From Setophaga petechia (lineage: Eukaryota; Chordata; Aves; Passeriformes; Parulidae): 64,000 nt of DNA. The stretch is from positions 1,922,001 to 1,986,000 of the forward strand of contig JANCRA010000012.1 of assembly GCA_024362935.1 (NCBI GenBank). The letters run 5' to 3'. Positions 12,401 through 25,584 of this stretch are shown piece by piece (the first letter of the stretch is position 1; the number at the start of each line of letters is the position of its first letter). Both the position numbers and the translations under genes were made by a program. The notes beneath the pieces are model-generated. The model ran no database searches, had not been told where the DNA came from, and was given only the letters and a program-made list of their open reading frames with translations.

Positions 12401-14351
12401 TGGACTGATATTTTGCAATCAGTTTCATATGCTATCACTGAAAAGAAAGATCTATCTCACATGGAGTCACTGCAAGAAGAAATTTTGTGGTGCTGAGACG
12501 TTTTTACAAGTGACACAGTGAAAAGGACTTATGCTGCACTATGCACTTAAAATTCACAGGAACTTTCAAATGCTTTGACAATAACTATTTCAGGAAAGAG
12601 AGAAACCCATCTTAAGGCCTAGAACTCAGTTACGTAGGGAGAGCTTTCTGGAGTGCAGATGACTGAATTTTTGCCTATGAAGCCTTATGATGGATGAAAA
12701 CCTTGTCAGGATATACTCCTAGTGAGCTAAGAATTATATAGGTGTGTTACTGTTAAAGTCATGTTTAGAGCACAGTAAATAAGCACTACCCTGCAGTATT
12801 GGACTATTTGAGTAGCAGACTTGCTTCCAGTAGCATCTGTTTCTATGAATTATGCATAGTCATAGTTTAAGGAATATCAGTCACAGCATTTCTTAATTAG
12901 GTACAGTAGATAAACATCAGATATCCAAGACTTTCTTATTAACACTTTTTCTCACCCCACTGTGAAAACCCTGCTTTATCCTCTCCTTGGAAGTTTATAA
13001 TTTTTCACACTCAGCAAAATCCATGTCTCTTTTCCTTTTTTCCTTCTGAGTTTTCTAAAGAGTTGCAAAATTCCTGAATCTTTCATATTCCTATTCTATT
13101 ATTTGATCTGCAAATAATTTCTATGCCTTTCTTGTTTGTCCTTTGTTACATGTCTCAATCTGAAGCTCTATAAACCCATAGCTCACTCCAGCAGTTTTAC
13201 ACATTTTGAAGGGTCATGAGTTTTTCCAGTGAAACAGTTTGCACCCAGTATCCTCCATGCATCAGCAAGCATAGTATGGTATAGTATGGTAGAGTTATAG
13301 ACTATATCATCTTCAATCTGGCAAACTCTGATAGATTTCAGTAGGGGGTTCATTCTTCAGAAATAAGTACAATAGTTTAATGCAAACTTGGTACTGCCTT
13401 GTCTCAATGTGCTTAACCAAAACAGTATTACTTAAAGACCAATATCATCCAAAAGCAATAAAAATTAAAAATAAACCATGTTTATGTTGTTTGCAGTAAA
13501 ATGACTGAAATGCTTAGCTGCCACAGCTGCTGCCCATCTAATGTGACATTGCTTTCTCAGCAGAAAACAATTCTCAGTTTCTCTGCACTGGGTATAAGGT
13601 TAATGTCTTTGCTCATAGTGGATTATTATTGTTATTAGGAAGTCCAGTTTATAAAATGGTATGTCATGTGGTGGAATGGGAGCTATAACTTCTGTTTTCT
13701 CCTGTACCACAGCAACTTTGAGATGTAGCAAAATTCAAGAACTTTCCTGACATGGGAAAGAATTTTTTTCCCATTAAAATCTATGATATATCAGAACATG
13801 TTTTAATTAAGCTTCACACAAATTATCATGATTTTGTACTAGGATGAGTGAGACCAGAACAAAAACCTGGATGGGAAGGATTATGCTGGGAAGTGTTATT
13901 CATGAGTTGTGATAAATGAACAATCCAACAAATATGAAGGTAGAAAGGTAAAAATCATTATTTTCACTTCCATATCTGACTGCAAAATAAAAATAATGCT
14001 AGCTGTTTTCATTGTAGTTTTTTTTTAACAGCCTTTGAGTTTTGAATATACAATGATGACCATAAATACACCTCATGAACTGTCAGGACATACCACTGGC
14101 ACAGCAATGTACAACACATAAAAATAGCACTAGCTAAAACAAACAATTTTTAAAACATGTGGCGTTTCAAAATCTGCTTGTGCTTTTTTTCGTCTACTAG
14201 CCTCCTGTGAAAATCAATTTCTTTGAAACAGCTCTAGACATTCCTGCATTCAGCAGTACATGAATTCTGACACATCTCTGGATTCATGCAGAACAAGCAA
14301 CAAAAATAATTAAGTTTATTATTAAAAGAAAGTGCATTCTTGTGAACGTAC

Positions 14352-14400
14352 ATCTATTAAGATGTGCTGCCACTCTTGACCAAGTCTACAGATGACTTAC
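14352..14400 (-). CDS. GRM8: GRM8 alternative 49-nt exon extension encoding the mGlu8b tail
   Basis: If the proximal donor is skipped, the frame continues past ...SLETN with [14 protein letters not shown] and stops at TAA (14357-14359), followed at once by an in-frame TAG. This tail closely resembles the mammalian mGlu8b C-terminus as I remember it (SKSSV...VKSGSTS), with two fewer residues here. A second donor, TAGAT|GTACGT, lies 49 nt past the first. The mammalian 8b insertion is recalled as 55 nt, and the missing two codons account for the 6-nt difference exactly. The stop ends 5 nt before the exon junction, too close to trigger exon-junction-dependent decay. The stretch is therefore intronic in 8a and coding in 8b. 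Use in this species is inferred, not shown. Confidence 0.85.
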
Positions 14401-14647
14401 TGTTGGTTTCAAGACTTTCACACAGTTCAGTCTTGACTTCTCCATTTGGTCTGTCGTTTCCTTTCTGTGACAGTTTGCTTTGCATTGTAGCAGCTGTCAC
14501 CACAGCCTTGAAGCTCCTCTTCCGTTTTTGAACATTCTGCTCTGGATGAAAAATTATAATATAAACCTTGGGCATGTAGAGCATGCCCAGAGACACAGAA
14601 GCACTTAAACTCATGGAGATAGTCAGTGTTGTTGTCTGGATGTACAT
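14401..14647 (-). CDS. GRM8: GRM8 exon: TM7 and proximal cytoplasmic tail
   Basis: This exon has 247 nt (82 codons plus one base). It follows directly in frame from the TM1-TM6 exon (SAEK then MYIQTTT). Residues 5-33 are TM7, with the group III motif [19 protein letters not shown]. The tail starts with [17 protein letters not shown], the basic segment known in group III receptors for calmodulin and G-beta-gamma binding. The motif VKTE fits the psi-K-x-E sumoylation consensus; mammalian mGlu8 is reported to be sumoylated in this part of the tail. The acceptor is CTTTTCTTCCCCAG|ATGTACATCC and the proximal donor CAACA|GTAAGTCA, with a full GTAAGT. Use of this donor leaves phase 1 and joins the terminal exon at 9361 to give the 8a tail. 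Identity is supported by near-complete agreement with GRM8 as I remember it. Confidence 0.96.
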
Positions 14648-17593
14648 CTGGGGAAGAAAAGAAACATAAAAAATCATTGTTGTACTGATTTAATTCAAGA
14701 ATGAAAACAAAGTAGCTATCTTAAAAGTACTAGGTGGAAAGGGAACATCAAAAGGACCCTTGGCTTTGGCTGTTTATAATTATAGCCAAGTATGGCTGTT
14801 TCCTGTTGGATTCATAACCTTAAGAGTAGGTGGTAGAAACAACGTAATATTCATGAAACTTCATTCTCATAAAAGTAACAAAGATGGTGCAGCAAACACA
14901 TTTTTAGAAAAACAAGCAGTATGTCTGGACAAGAAGACAGGAATGGCAATAGAGTTAGCCTTGTGTCATCTATTTTAACAGACAGAAGCCTCTACACCAA
15001 TATGCCACATGGTGATTCGACAGTGTGTGCAGCATGGCTCAACTGACAGCAGCATAATGCAGAATCTAATGGAATCTTTTATACAGTCTGTGAGTTTCAA
15101 GCTGAAAAAAAAAATTAGTTTTCCATAGTGATGCTTGATCATTCCTGATGGTGTTGGGGGGTTTATTTTTTTGTTTGTTTGTTTTCCATCCTACTTTTGA
15201 ATTCTAATCACAATGCTCTGTTGGCACACAATATAGTTATTAATATGTCATGATCCTAACTAAGAAATAAGAAAATTGAGGAACCATGAAATTATCTCAC
15301 AGAAGATCTCAGTTCCCTGTAGATAGAAAGGAAAAATCTGGCATTTCAGAGTGAGTCTGTCTATTTTTTGTTATCATCTACAAAAAGAAAGCAATTCTGG
15401 TATTCCATAATACTATAAAAGAAAATGCCAAGAAACGCTCCATAAGAACAGCAGACAGAAATTTGTTTGACGAAGTACTTATCTAATATATTACCAATAC
15501 TAATTGTAATTCTGCTCAACAGTTATTTTTTCTCAGGAAATTATTTTTTATTAGCCATATTATGAACAAAAAATACTTTACAGTTCTGTGTTAAGTAGGA
15601 AATCTCTCAGTAATCCTTGTTATATTGAAAAAGATACTGAAGTAAAACATGCTCAGTGCCTTCACAGATGATTCAGTGACGTTGTCAGGCATGATTTTAA
15701 GCACTGGCCAACACTATCACATTAAACTGAAGATAAGGTGGTAAGTCTGTCTGCAATGTCAGCTTCAGATCATCATTTTTTATGAAGTGCCCTTGGGTGA
15801 CTTGGCCCTTGGCAGAAAAGTAGAGATATAATAAACTGTTGTGCACTATTATAGCAAAACAATTTAATGTCTTTCAGCCTACAAAGTTTTTCCATTAGAT
15901 ACTTTCTCCTTAGGGATCACAAATAAACTGTGCTCTCTCATATAAAGCAATCTTAGGTAAGAAAAAAGCATGGATTCTGAACGACCTCTGTGTATAATTG
16001 CACAGAAATACAAATACTATGCCAAGTACTACCATAAAAAGAAGCATAGCCCAGTGTAGTCTTCAAGAAAACACTAAAATTCCTGAGTATCTGTAAAAAG
16101 CTCAACCCACTTTCAGGGACAGCACCAGCATGAAAAGACAATCAGGACTGTCTGTTGTGCTGAGGAAAGGTACAGGAATAACACCTTCCTTCATTTGAAT
16201 GATACATCAATTCAGTACTTGAGGAAATAATGTACTCTTTTCTCACACCAGTGAAATAATTCTATTCCTATCAATCTCCAAAATGACAGTGGTGTGCCTG
16301 AAAGCAGAGCTATATTGTGCATGAACATTTCTAATGAAAACATTACATGGTCACACTAATAAGGAAGTTTTTTCAGACTTCTGTGGAAGGACCTCTGTGC
16401 AGATCCATGTTCACATGCAGACAGCACCAATGCACATGTCTGTTTCTCCCTGAACCAAATTGACTCATCTCCAAACAAACTGGTACAGCAGCAGCTTTTA
16501 GGGTTAAGCATTTAATTAAGTGGCATCCAAAAGCAAAAGTATTTTGGTTCCTAAACATGAATATATTTCCTGATAGTATTTTCAAAACTAAAATCATTGT
16601 AAGCAATACACTTTAAAAACTGCATTGTGTACGAAAGTTCCATTAAACATAAAAATTCTTTTTGAAGCCTTACCATTTTTTAAGATCCAAGTTATGGTGG
16701 TTAAGTGCTACCTAAGCCTCACCCATGCATTCTGTAACAATGCCTGGCATTTAAATATATTTTGGAGTTTTTATTTCTTATCAAGTACTCAAGTTCTTGT
16801 CTTTCTCTCATGGTTTAGTCTAAGAGTGATATGATAAAAAGGATAAAGCTCCAAATGTTTTAGGATAAAATACGTGCATTACTTTATTAGTAACATTAAT
16901 AAATTTATACATTATAGTAGATCTCAATGATCTTTCTAGCAGTAAGAGGTACCACAGTGCCAAGTTCTTACCAAAGAGATTTCTCCTAGTGTGTCTATGT
17001 CAGCTTAAAGGTTTACATTCAACTAAACTACTTAAGTGAAACAACTCAGAATCTCATCATACACTGAAAAATTAAGATCCTATAGGTTTCAGCCCAGGTA
17101 TTTTTCATGACATATATCATTACATTTAATCTATTTTCTGTGAACTTAACTGCTGACCAGCACAAGAGCCTCTTTTAAAAATCACAGTTAGTTTCATATT
17201 GCCGATTACAGTTCATATGCAATGGGGTTTATTTCTAATGGTTTCTGTGTTTTTGAACCAGCCACTATAGTTATTGAAATATCATCACCAGGGTGAACTG
17301 GGAGTATTCTGACAGGACAATTTTCAAAGAGTGATTATAGGTTTTAAAGAGCTTTAGACTCAGGGATCCTGTTTCTCATGGATCCCTCTTACTACTTACT
17401 CTTTAATGAAGCCAGTGAGAAAAGGATTCCGAGACACTTGCCCAGTCTTGAGGGAAAGGCTTTGAACATATCCTTACACATACACATTGTGTGTGCATAC
17501 ATCTATCTGATTTCATAGGCTAATGCAATTGCATTCTCAGCTGGAGGGTGAATTGTCCATGACAGTCTGAGTCTGATTCCTTTTCCTACTGTA

Positions 17594-17880
17594 ATCATAG
17601 AATAGTTTGGGTCGGAAGTGACTTTTTAAGGACCTCTAGATCAGCCCCCGTGCAGTGAGCAGGGATATCTTCAACTAGATCAATATGCTCAGAGCACCTG
17701 ACCATCAATGTTTCCAGGCATGGGGCATTTACCACCTCTTCTGGCTAAACTGTTCCAGTACTTCATCTCCTTCATCAAAAAACAATCCTTAGTACTAGTC
17801 TGAATCAACCCTCTTCTAATTTTAAAACCACTACCCCTTGTCCTATCTCAACAAGCCCTACTACTTTTTTAAGTGGTCAT
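17594..17880 (-). mobile_element. CR1 LINE 3' fragment
   Basis: The left end reads AATCATAGAATAGTTTGGG, the reverse complement of the usual CR1 3' terminus. Diverged text of the avian CR1 3' UTR follows (GCATGGGGCATTTACCACC, CTGTTCCAGTACTTCATC, CCCTTGTCCTATCTC). It is truncated at the 5' end, as most CR1 copies are, and lies antisense to the plus strand, in the same direction as GRM8. Similarity fades after about 17880. Confidence 0.85.
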
Positions 17881-20800
17881 TTGAAGGCTGAGAATCTGTT
17901 TATAGGATGGGAATATCTCTTGCATTTAATCCTTCTTTTCTTGGGAATACCCGTTCTTGCAATCCAATGAAGCCCAAGTCTAGCAAACAGGATACCACAC
18001 ACACTTGGTTTGACTTTTGTCTGACTCTCACCTTGTTTTATTCCTGACAAGAGGACAATGATGTTTTATGGCTGTGCATTCTGGGTACTTTTATTATTCT
18101 GGGAACATAACTACCTGTAACTTTTACAGAATTAGATGCTCTAAAAATAAGGAGCAACGGAGCAACAAAAGTAGTTCAGTTTAATAAGATATGAGGTCTG
18201 AATAATTTTTCATGTGTCTCACAGTGGTAGCTCACTCAAAGTTACAGAAGAATAAAGGTCCCTTTTTGCAATGATTCATAGTTACACAGAAATGAATTTC
18301 AGCACTCCTCACACCAAAATCCCTTCTGAACTACAAACTTTTTGTCTGATAATGCCTTTCACAAATGTAAAAAAGACTGCTATATCTATTCTCCTTGTTC
18401 TTGACAGTCAAAGAATATGTCAGAAAACTAAAATCGTGGTAGTGCAAGGAAAAACACCCTTTAAACCCTGGGAAATACTTGAGGCCTAAATACTTCATGT
18501 GTCTATCCTCCACCTCAACCCCACCCCAGAACTGATACAAGACTTTTTATGTACAATTTTAACCTCCACAATTGACAAAGGATCCATCACAATAGACAGT
18601 CCCTTGTAAAAAAGATTCAGATCCCTGCTCAGACGCATGATTTTTCTATCCCACAAGTGACCTGGACCCCTTCCTCATCAGAAGGTTCCTACAAGGTTGG
18701 CAGTATAGCCTTCAGATTATCCTAACTCAGCAGCTAAAATAGATAATAATGGCCATTGATTCTAGGACTATGTGTGCCTTTCTACTTTGAAACCTAAAAT
18801 GATCCACAGGAAACACTGGGCCGATGAAACGCACTATTTTAGTAAAACACAGAAACTCTAATGAGTTCTCCAGTCTGAAAGTAGTTGAAACTGAATTGCC
18901 TCCTTGGAAAGCTGAACATATTTCTATGCATCAAAGCAGGTGTGCACACTGAATTGTCCCAGTGCAGGTAGCTGAATGACTGCCTCTCAGCCAGGCTTCA
19001 CTGCTAGGAAATAAAATATCCCTCAAGTCCCCAGCAGTGTCCCATCTGTTTGGTGGTTGCTGAGGCAAAGTTCAACACAGAGCAACTACTTTTACTAAAG
19101 AAAAAAAAAAAAGTAGTAATGTCACAACCATGTCCAGATTGCTTCCCTGTTTTGAGTCCTCCCCTATTTTTACATATAAGACAATATTCAGAATCTCTCC
19201 AGAATTGCTGATTTTCTCATGCTATTTATTTTTCTCTTCTACTCAGGTTTAATAAGTCAAATAGAGAACAGAGTGTTCCCTAATCTGGTTCTAATAGTAT
19301 ACCCTGGAAAGACATATGGCTATTGTGATGTCTTGAGAAAATTTAATGTATTTTCCACTTTGGCACAAGCTCTCTAAGTCCTGGTAGTTGTAACACAGAT
19401 GAAAAAAAGTCCAGCAGTGAGTGAAGTGCTAAACCACTGAGGGAAGTCTTGGTACATCTCAAACTACGAGTGTGACTAGCATAGACTCAACTCAGCTACT
19501 TGAAGTCCAAAGAGAAGTGGATGTGTGAAAGGACACAGCTGGTATAATGGCTCTCATTGACTAATTCTATACAATTTGCCCTTTAGAAGTCTCTTTCTCC
19601 ACAGGATAGAGCAATAGCCTTGGTATCAAACACTGGAGTTTGAACCATCCTGCTGAGACAGATAAACACAGGCACTCTTGAACATGTCCCACTTTGCTAG
19701 TAACAGAGCAGAAGACTGAATTATGATTTAATTTTCCTTTATCCTTGTTATCAAATTCTACATATCTCTTATATGAATCCTGGTTGCTTCAGCTAGTTTC
19801 ATATTATAAGGACAGAACTGCAGCAAGCTTTGTTTCCCAATAGATTTTTTTGATATCATTCCCTCCTTCCACTCTTCCCTTCATTCTCAGCTGCTAGAAA
19901 CCTTACCAGATCATTTCTATCCAGGAGATAAATGATACATCATAAAATGAAGATACATATCATCTATCTACAGGCATCCCTCATATTGGGAAAGACAGAA
20001 AAATGGGCCTCCTTTCTGTCTGGTGGAGACAGCATGAGTCTTTTTATTCCCAAGAAAACACTGAAAGCATTCATAGCCATCTTCCCTGTGCTGCAGAACA
20101 TAGAAGGCTTAGAAAAAAGACAGTCCTTTTCTTCTTTTAAAGTAATGCACATGCCATACACTACAATTACTTTTGTGTGTGTTGCTGCTTGCTGAAGAGT
20201 TGACTGGCTGACAAAAATTATGTTTCACAGTCCTGTTCACAAATTAGAAAGAAATGCCATGCAATGGATTCCACACCAAAAAGCAACAAGGAAAAGCCTG
20301 GATACAGACAAATATATATGAAATACATTTGAGACTAGGAGAATGTAAACAGGAGGAAACAATGCTGACAAGGAGCCAAAAACTAACCAAAGGATTCATG
20401 CTTGTCTGCAGAACCCCATAAGCCTACACCTACAGGTTTTTATTGCTTTCACTGCAAAACATACTTTTCTATCTTGATCTGTGGGAAGAAAATATTTTGA
20501 AGGAAAACATAACAGGTACAAGTCAGTCATTGTTTGGCTTATATAACAAGATTATTTTCCAGGTATAAGATAAACTTCACTGAGTGAGTCTTATTCAAAC
20601 ATCTGTTCAGTTAGAAAACATGAGAAGTTATGGTACCTATATATCTTTTAGCGTTTTGAAAACATTCCTTACCAAACTAGCAATTAAAATGAGGCTTAAA
20701 GAAGAAAAGTGAAAGCCTTTTCAGAAAATGAAACTACAATGTCCGTAAGATGATTATCTCAAGTAAATGTAGACTATGATTCTTCATACAGCAGAAGAAA

Positions 20801-21082
20801 ACAAATCCTGAGAAAACATATAATCTCTTTATTTTTAAATTCTGCTGCTTTCAGAAAGTTATGAGAAAGAAAAGCACTAACAACTGATATCAAATTAATG
20901 TGTGCCACATTTAAAAAGTATGAACTTCCATTAAAGCTTGGATGTGAGAGAGGCTATAAAAGCTCAGAGGAGTCTTGGTGGAATATGTATATACCTGCAT
21001 TTCAGAAACTGAATTATGGTAACTATTCACTTCCAATTTTCCACTTAAGTCCAGTTTTGACCTTACCTGCAATATTTCTAAA

Positions 21083-21160
21083 GGGAGGGAGAGGGGAGGG
21101 TCCAAGGAGATTTTTTTGTGGCTTTTCAATCTCTAAAGGGGGAGTGAGGTGGGGGGGGGG
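21083..21160 (+). repeat. G-rich segment with a G-quadruplex motif
   Basis: At 21083-21100 the plus strand reads GGGAGGGAGAGGGGAGGG, four G-runs with loops of 1, 3 and 1 nt, which meets the usual G4 pattern. A G5 run at 21138-21142 and a G10 run at 21151-21160 follow, then a (GA)n tract. The G strand is the template strand of GRM8, so the pre-mRNA is C-rich here. Confidence 0.75.
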
Positions 21161-21224
21161 TGGTGCAAGAGAGAGAGAGACATTTTACCGAGGCCCATAG
21201 TGACAGTGTAAGGGAAAGTGTATT

Positions 21225-21473
21225 ATCCTGAAAGTAGGAAGATTTAGACCAAATATAAGGAAGAAATTTTTTGCCATGAGGGTGAGACACTGGCACAGGC
21301 TGCCCAGAGAAGTTGCAACTGTCCCATCCCTTTAAGTGTTCAAGACCAGGCTGGATGGGGCCCTGATCGACCTGGCCCAGTGAAATGTGTCTCTGCCCAT
21401 GGCAGAGGGGTTGGAACTAAATTATCTTTAAAGGTGCTGTCCAACCTAAACTTTTCTGTGATTCCATGATTCA
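21225..21473 (+). mobile_element. CR1 LINE 3' fragment
   Basis: Plus-strand CR1 3' end with typical text: AAATATAAGGAAGAAATTTT, GACACTGGCACAGGCTGCCC, CAAGACCAGGCTGGATGGGG, GCCCATGGCAGAGGGGTTGG, and the terminal octamer-like repeats GTGATTCCATGATTC. It is about 250 bp, 5'-truncated, and opposite in direction to GRM8. A G-rich stretch sits just upstream. Confidence 0.92.
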
Positions 21474-24400
21474 CAGTAACATGGTACCTTCTTAACATGG
21501 CAGAAAGTAACGCCCATTGTCATTTCTATTGGGAAATCTAATCTCTTATCATAACATTCTAGACAATCAGCCTTTTTGATTGGTTTAATTCCTTGTTTTT
21601 TCTTTTTCCCCTTTGCTTTTTCAATATGCCAGTTTCAGATGCTTTAGCTCCTCCAAAACTGCTAATTTCAAAAAGCTTTCTGTTGATGTGTAACCCCTGT
21701 AGACATCTTTACAGATAATACCACAGAGCACTGGCATCAGTAATTATGCTGTTTTTTGGCATAAGCTGGAGAAGATTAGACAAGCAAGTGTTGCATTATC
21801 AAACATTCTGCTCATTGGAAATAAACAATATTTTTGAAGAGAAAGAAATATTCAGCTTTACTTCATCTGCAACATTTATTACAATGTCATATTAAACTAG
21901 TAATAAACTAAAATCTGATCTTCACTGTGACCCATCCTCAGGATATCTACATCATGGAAAATCCTAACTACTGCCTTGCAGACTTTCAGAGTAATTTAAA
22001 ATATCAGTATGAAAATTGATTTTTATTTCTTAAATTCTCATAACTCATTTTTCTTCTTATATATTACACTATCATATAGCTTGATTATAGCACAGCACAC
22101 AATTTATTGCAGTATTATGGTTTTTAAAGTCCAACCTTTCATCAACCTTACTGCAAATAGAGTCACAGTTTTCAGTAATTGACCAAAGACTAATCTCTAT
22201 TATGTCTGTAGTAATGTGTATGTCAGTCCTGATATTCAGGAATACTGAGCTCCAAAAGATCAAACAGAAATTTAGTACTGATTTTTTTGTAAAGCTAAGC
22301 TAAAAGAATTTCAAAATAAAAGTAAAAAAATCCCAAAAAATGCAAAAACATAGTGGAAAAAGACTGTGTTTCATGAAAAAACTGAGAAATGAAATTAATT
22401 AAATGAGGTCTTATTTATACATTAATTGAATCTTCAACATAATGTACAAGTAGGATTTTATGGTATATTATGTTACACTTAAGACTTCTTATTGACAAAA
22501 TGCTAAACAAAGAATTTATTGTTTATCTAATTAAAATCTTAACAGCCTACTAAAAACCATAGCAAATCTTATTATTAATAATCCAGTTACAATTATACTG
22601 GCTTTTCTTTTCGTATTATTTAATCATTACAGGAAACTCTCATTAATAGTATAGCTAAATCTGTATACACATAAACTTTTGACTATTAACGCCCTTTCTC
22701 CAATGATACACACCTGGTTCCTGCTCCTCTGGTTCCTAAGGCAAACAGATTTAGCCCCCCACAAGAAAAATAGAAAGAAGGGGAAATTATGTATCCCAAG
22801 TCCTTGATGCTGATGTCTGGTATTCCTTCTCCCTTAGTCTTGGATCTGGCTGAGGTTGTATTCACACATTTTCTAATACTGTGTCCTTATTTCCCCTTTT
22901 TTAAAATGAGTTCTCCTCTAAACTCAGTCTATCTGCACCCATTACCTGCGTATTGATTGGAATTAAGTCGCAGTGACTTTGTTAGTGAGTGTTTTTGCAG
23001 GTTTGTTAGATCGCTGCCATGCCCAGTGTTCAGAGCCCTGAGCTGGAGCAAGTCCAGCAGTGCTCTCCCCGCTGCAGGACAAGTGCTACCACAGCCATCA
23101 TAAGCTCCAATTATTAAAAAATATATTCCAAAAGCCCACAGCAATATAAAGTCTGCAGCCTTTTTCTAGTAACAACACACCTCCCATACATATTTATTGA
23201 GCAAGAGCTGGGTGTTCTGTAAAACCTGATTTCCAACCTTATTTGATAAAAAATAGTCCTTTATTATAAGATTTCCAAAGAGCATTCAAATGACTTTCAT
23301 ATCACTTTCAAATACATCAAAATTAAAATTCTCTTTTGTCAAATACATTCTAACTTGAATATCTAGTTACTTTTTGCAATTTTATCACTTTTCCAAAAAT
23401 TTATTTTATAGAAGTGGTTTATTATTAATTAGGTCTTCAGGTATCTACTTTGAATGCAGATTGAATTTACCCTAAAGCTAAAAAACTAGCAAATGTGGCG
23501 GGTAGACTATTTAAAATAAATTCATGCCAATTCAAACATTTTCAATTATAATCCCTTTGAAAACACGGGAGCTGCATTTCAGAACACTTAGCACTCAAGG
23601 ACCCAGCTGGCAACCCCAAAATTGTCACTTTCATATGCATAATTGTATTGTGATGAAAAAGGGAAGGCAAGAAAACTTCCTTATAGTGAACTAAGGAAAG
23701 ATGTTGCCAATAAAATAAAAATATATTGTCTGCATTTAATTCAAATACCATGATTAAAATAAGAACTAATTGCTCTGTATGACACAAAGGCCATTGATGT
23801 TGACTGATACATTCTTAGAACTAGGATATATCACTAAGTAGGAATTTTTTCTTGTCCAGATTTGAAATACACAGAGTATTCTGTCTTTTTAAAATTCCCA
23901 ATGCTTACTGAAGATCTATTACCTATGCTCATAAAGCATGGGAAAAAGTTAACCTTAAGTGGTGGTTTATTATGCTATTAACTACATTTAGTTTCTTTTT
24001 TTTCTGAAGTCTCTTAAATATGCATAATACCTGAGCTAAAGAGATAACTGTGTCTAGAAATACTGTAAAACAGCCTCTAAGTCTGTAATAATTAACTTGG
24101 TACCAGGCTTTGTTTTAAAATATGGTTGTTTATTTAGCGCACATAGCTTAAGTGTCAGAGTTTAAGTACCTGATAGAGACAAATATTAAGTGAAGTACAC
24201 TTGCTCAGAAGATAATTTTATTTAGCATCTTCAAGCAGGGCATAATTAAGTTACTCTGTCATACAAAATGATGGAGGCTTAAATAAGTAACAGCTGGTTA
24301 CCCCAATGGCTGTACAACTGAAGGGCAGCCTTTGGCAGGAAAAGCTGTGCAAACACAATCAATACATTATGCTAATGGGAACAATGTAATGAGCAAGGAA

Positions 24401-25434
24401 GCAGCTAAAACGGAATGACAAAAAGAAAAACAAACAATCAAACATGTCCCTGCAGCCCTCAGCAAGCATTTCAATTGCAATTTGTGAACAGAAATCTTAC
24501 AACAGTTGCACTCAAGTACTAGTCTTATCTAGAAATGTTCGCTGTGTTCATTCCTTATGTCAGAACAAATTTAATGGCAGCCAGATGAATCCACTGATAG
24601 CAGTTTCCTTGGCTTCGATGAATTTACACTGTATTACTCCAAGTGATGAATTGATCAAAACTTAAAAACTAATAAAAATATTTTTTCATTAATTTTCTCT
24701 CTGATATTTTATCAAAATTAAATTAACTAAATTGCAGTATAAATTAGACTTTAAAATCTGCATATTACAAAACTATTTCCTCTCTGTTGATACCGATCTC
24801 TAAAGGTCTCACTTGAGTGTTTACTTGCCTTGGTGTCATTCTGATTTATTTTATTCTCTAATTGATTGTGACATTACTCCAGTACAGATTTTCTGTTAGA
24901 TTTATTCACTATAGAAGATCCTTGTGAATTCCCTAACACACTCTGGAGCAGGAAAAAACACCCTCTAACCTGAACTGGATTTTAGAAGCAGACACCAGGT
25001 TCTTAGATTCAGTGCAAAGGGCAGGTATGTGGCTAAACACAATACATTCTGTGCTACAACCAACCCACAGCTCTTTCAAAGTCCACTGTAAAAGACTTTC
25101 AAAATTAGAGTTTTCAAATAAGACTTTTGAATGAACCTGTGTTGCATGCTAAACATGTTTTGTTCTGTTCTACCCTGATAAGTTTTAAATTTCTTCTTTG
25201 TCTATCTGGAGGATTCTTAAGGCAGAGCAGGATTCTGCTGACTCCCACAAAAATGTGCAATATTATCTTATAGGACCATCTCTGTGCTATCTCAGAAGAG
25301 TATCTCAGAAGAGCAACAAGGTAGAGCAGTGATGACATATACTGTCCCCCCCTCACCCCTCTGCCCTGCCCATGCAAACTCTGCTTCTAACTTTCGCCTT
25401 CTTTTTGCTATTTGTATGTTCAGGATAAATTGAA

Positions 25435-25584
25435 TATGGGTTTTTTGGGTCAGTTTGTTGGGGGGTTTTTTTAATTTTTTTGGGGTTTTGGGGGTTTTTG
25501 TCGGCTTTTTTTTTTTTTTTTTTTGATTTGCTGGTGTTTTTGGTCATGTTTTTTGTTTTTGTTTTATTTGGTTTTGTTTTATTT
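25435..25584. repeat. T/G-rich low-complexity tract
   Basis: The plus strand has G-runs at 25438-25440, 25447-25449, 25460-25465, 25482-25485 and 25490-25494 separated by T-runs, then 19 T (25506-25524) and TTTTG/TTTTATTTGG units. The Lys/Asn/Pro-rich open frame antisense to it (25353-25613) is a by-product of the tract. Confidence 0.85.

Larger units (their letters stand above)
9362..14400 (-). other. GRM8: GRM8 last intron (8a form, 5,039 nt)
   Basis: The intron is bounded by GTAAGT at 14400-14395 and CAG at 9364-9362. With the distal donor (8b) it would span 9362-14351. Apart from the A/T tract near its 3' end and a short near-duplicate (TATAGTATGG units) at 13269-13290, I see no coding exon, RNA gene or recognisable mobile element in it. 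Open frames here are short and unlike known proteins. Confidence 0.85.
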
